A stretch of DNA of 6,243 nt from Deferribacteres bacterium JdFR-76. GTDB lineage: Bacteria > Zhuqueibacterota > JdFR-76. The notes beneath the pieces are model-generated. The model worked only from the letters and a program-made list of their open reading frames with translations. It ran no database searches and had not been told where the DNA came from. The translations under genes and the position numbers were made by a program. The stretch spans positions 492-6,734 of the forward strand of contig MTOL01000009.1 of assembly GCA_002011685.1 (NCBI GenBank), written 5' to 3'. This document shows, piece by piece, positions 6,232 through 6,243 of the stretch. Position 1 is the stretch's first letter, and every line of letters begins with the position of its first letter.

Positions 6232-6243
6232 CAAAGCTGGTTG

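Noticed and set aside
6012..6242. 76-codon open frame on the - strand running off the right edge
   Set aside because: It could be the end of a gene beyond the window, but a second - strand frame is open over much of the same stretch, the composition is unlike a normal protein, and it runs through the 6010-6058 hairpin.
1..6243. tRNA, rRNA or CRISPR array
   Set aside because: No cloverleaf-like sequence, conserved rRNA segment or regularly spaced direct repeat was seen on either strand.

Overview
The window looks like a chromosomal segment of a Gram-negative bacterium from the wider Bacteroidota/Calditrichota/KSB1-type assemblage (FCB group). Two features suggest this. The first protein ends in a type IX secretion (T9SS) / FlgD-like sorting domain containing 'AYPNPFNPETTIRV', and the second is a lipoprotein with a clear lipobox. 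The lineage is inferred from these domain habits, not proved. All confident genes are on the + strand.

Layout. (1) Positions 1-1910 hold the 3' part of a secreted five-heme c-type cytochrome; its signal peptide is cut by the left edge. (2) Positions 1911-2422 are a 512-bp gap with no convincing normal-length gene. It is unusually rich in inverted repeats, including overlapping, mutually exclusive stems at 2039-2142 that end in a T-tract. A near-perfect Shine-Dalgarno there is followed by a five-codon ORF. (3) Positions 2423-3835 encode a 470-aa lipoprotein made of two tandem copies of one roughly 200-residue domain. I cannot assign that domain to a known family; eight histidines are conserved between the copies. 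A textbook intrinsic terminator follows at 3848-3883. (4) Positions 3984-5317 encode a GH63 glycoside hydrolase of the mannosylglycerate/glucosylglycerate hydrolase type. It is broken by a single -1 frameshift near a run of four A's at 4967-4970, which puts the presumed catalytic acid and base in different frames. (5) Positions 5318-6243 contain no gene I can support. They do hold hairpins and a 12-bp perfect inverted repeat bounding a 302-bp segment that could be a small non-autonomous element.

The three genes do not look like one operon. A long structured gap separates the first two and a strong terminator separates the last two. The cytochrome implies extracellular or outer-membrane electron transfer. 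The lipoprotein is probably anchored in the outer membrane and may bind metal, by inference from its conserved histidines. The GH63 enzyme would be cytosolic and would hydrolyse a glycerate-linked compatible solute, if it is functional.
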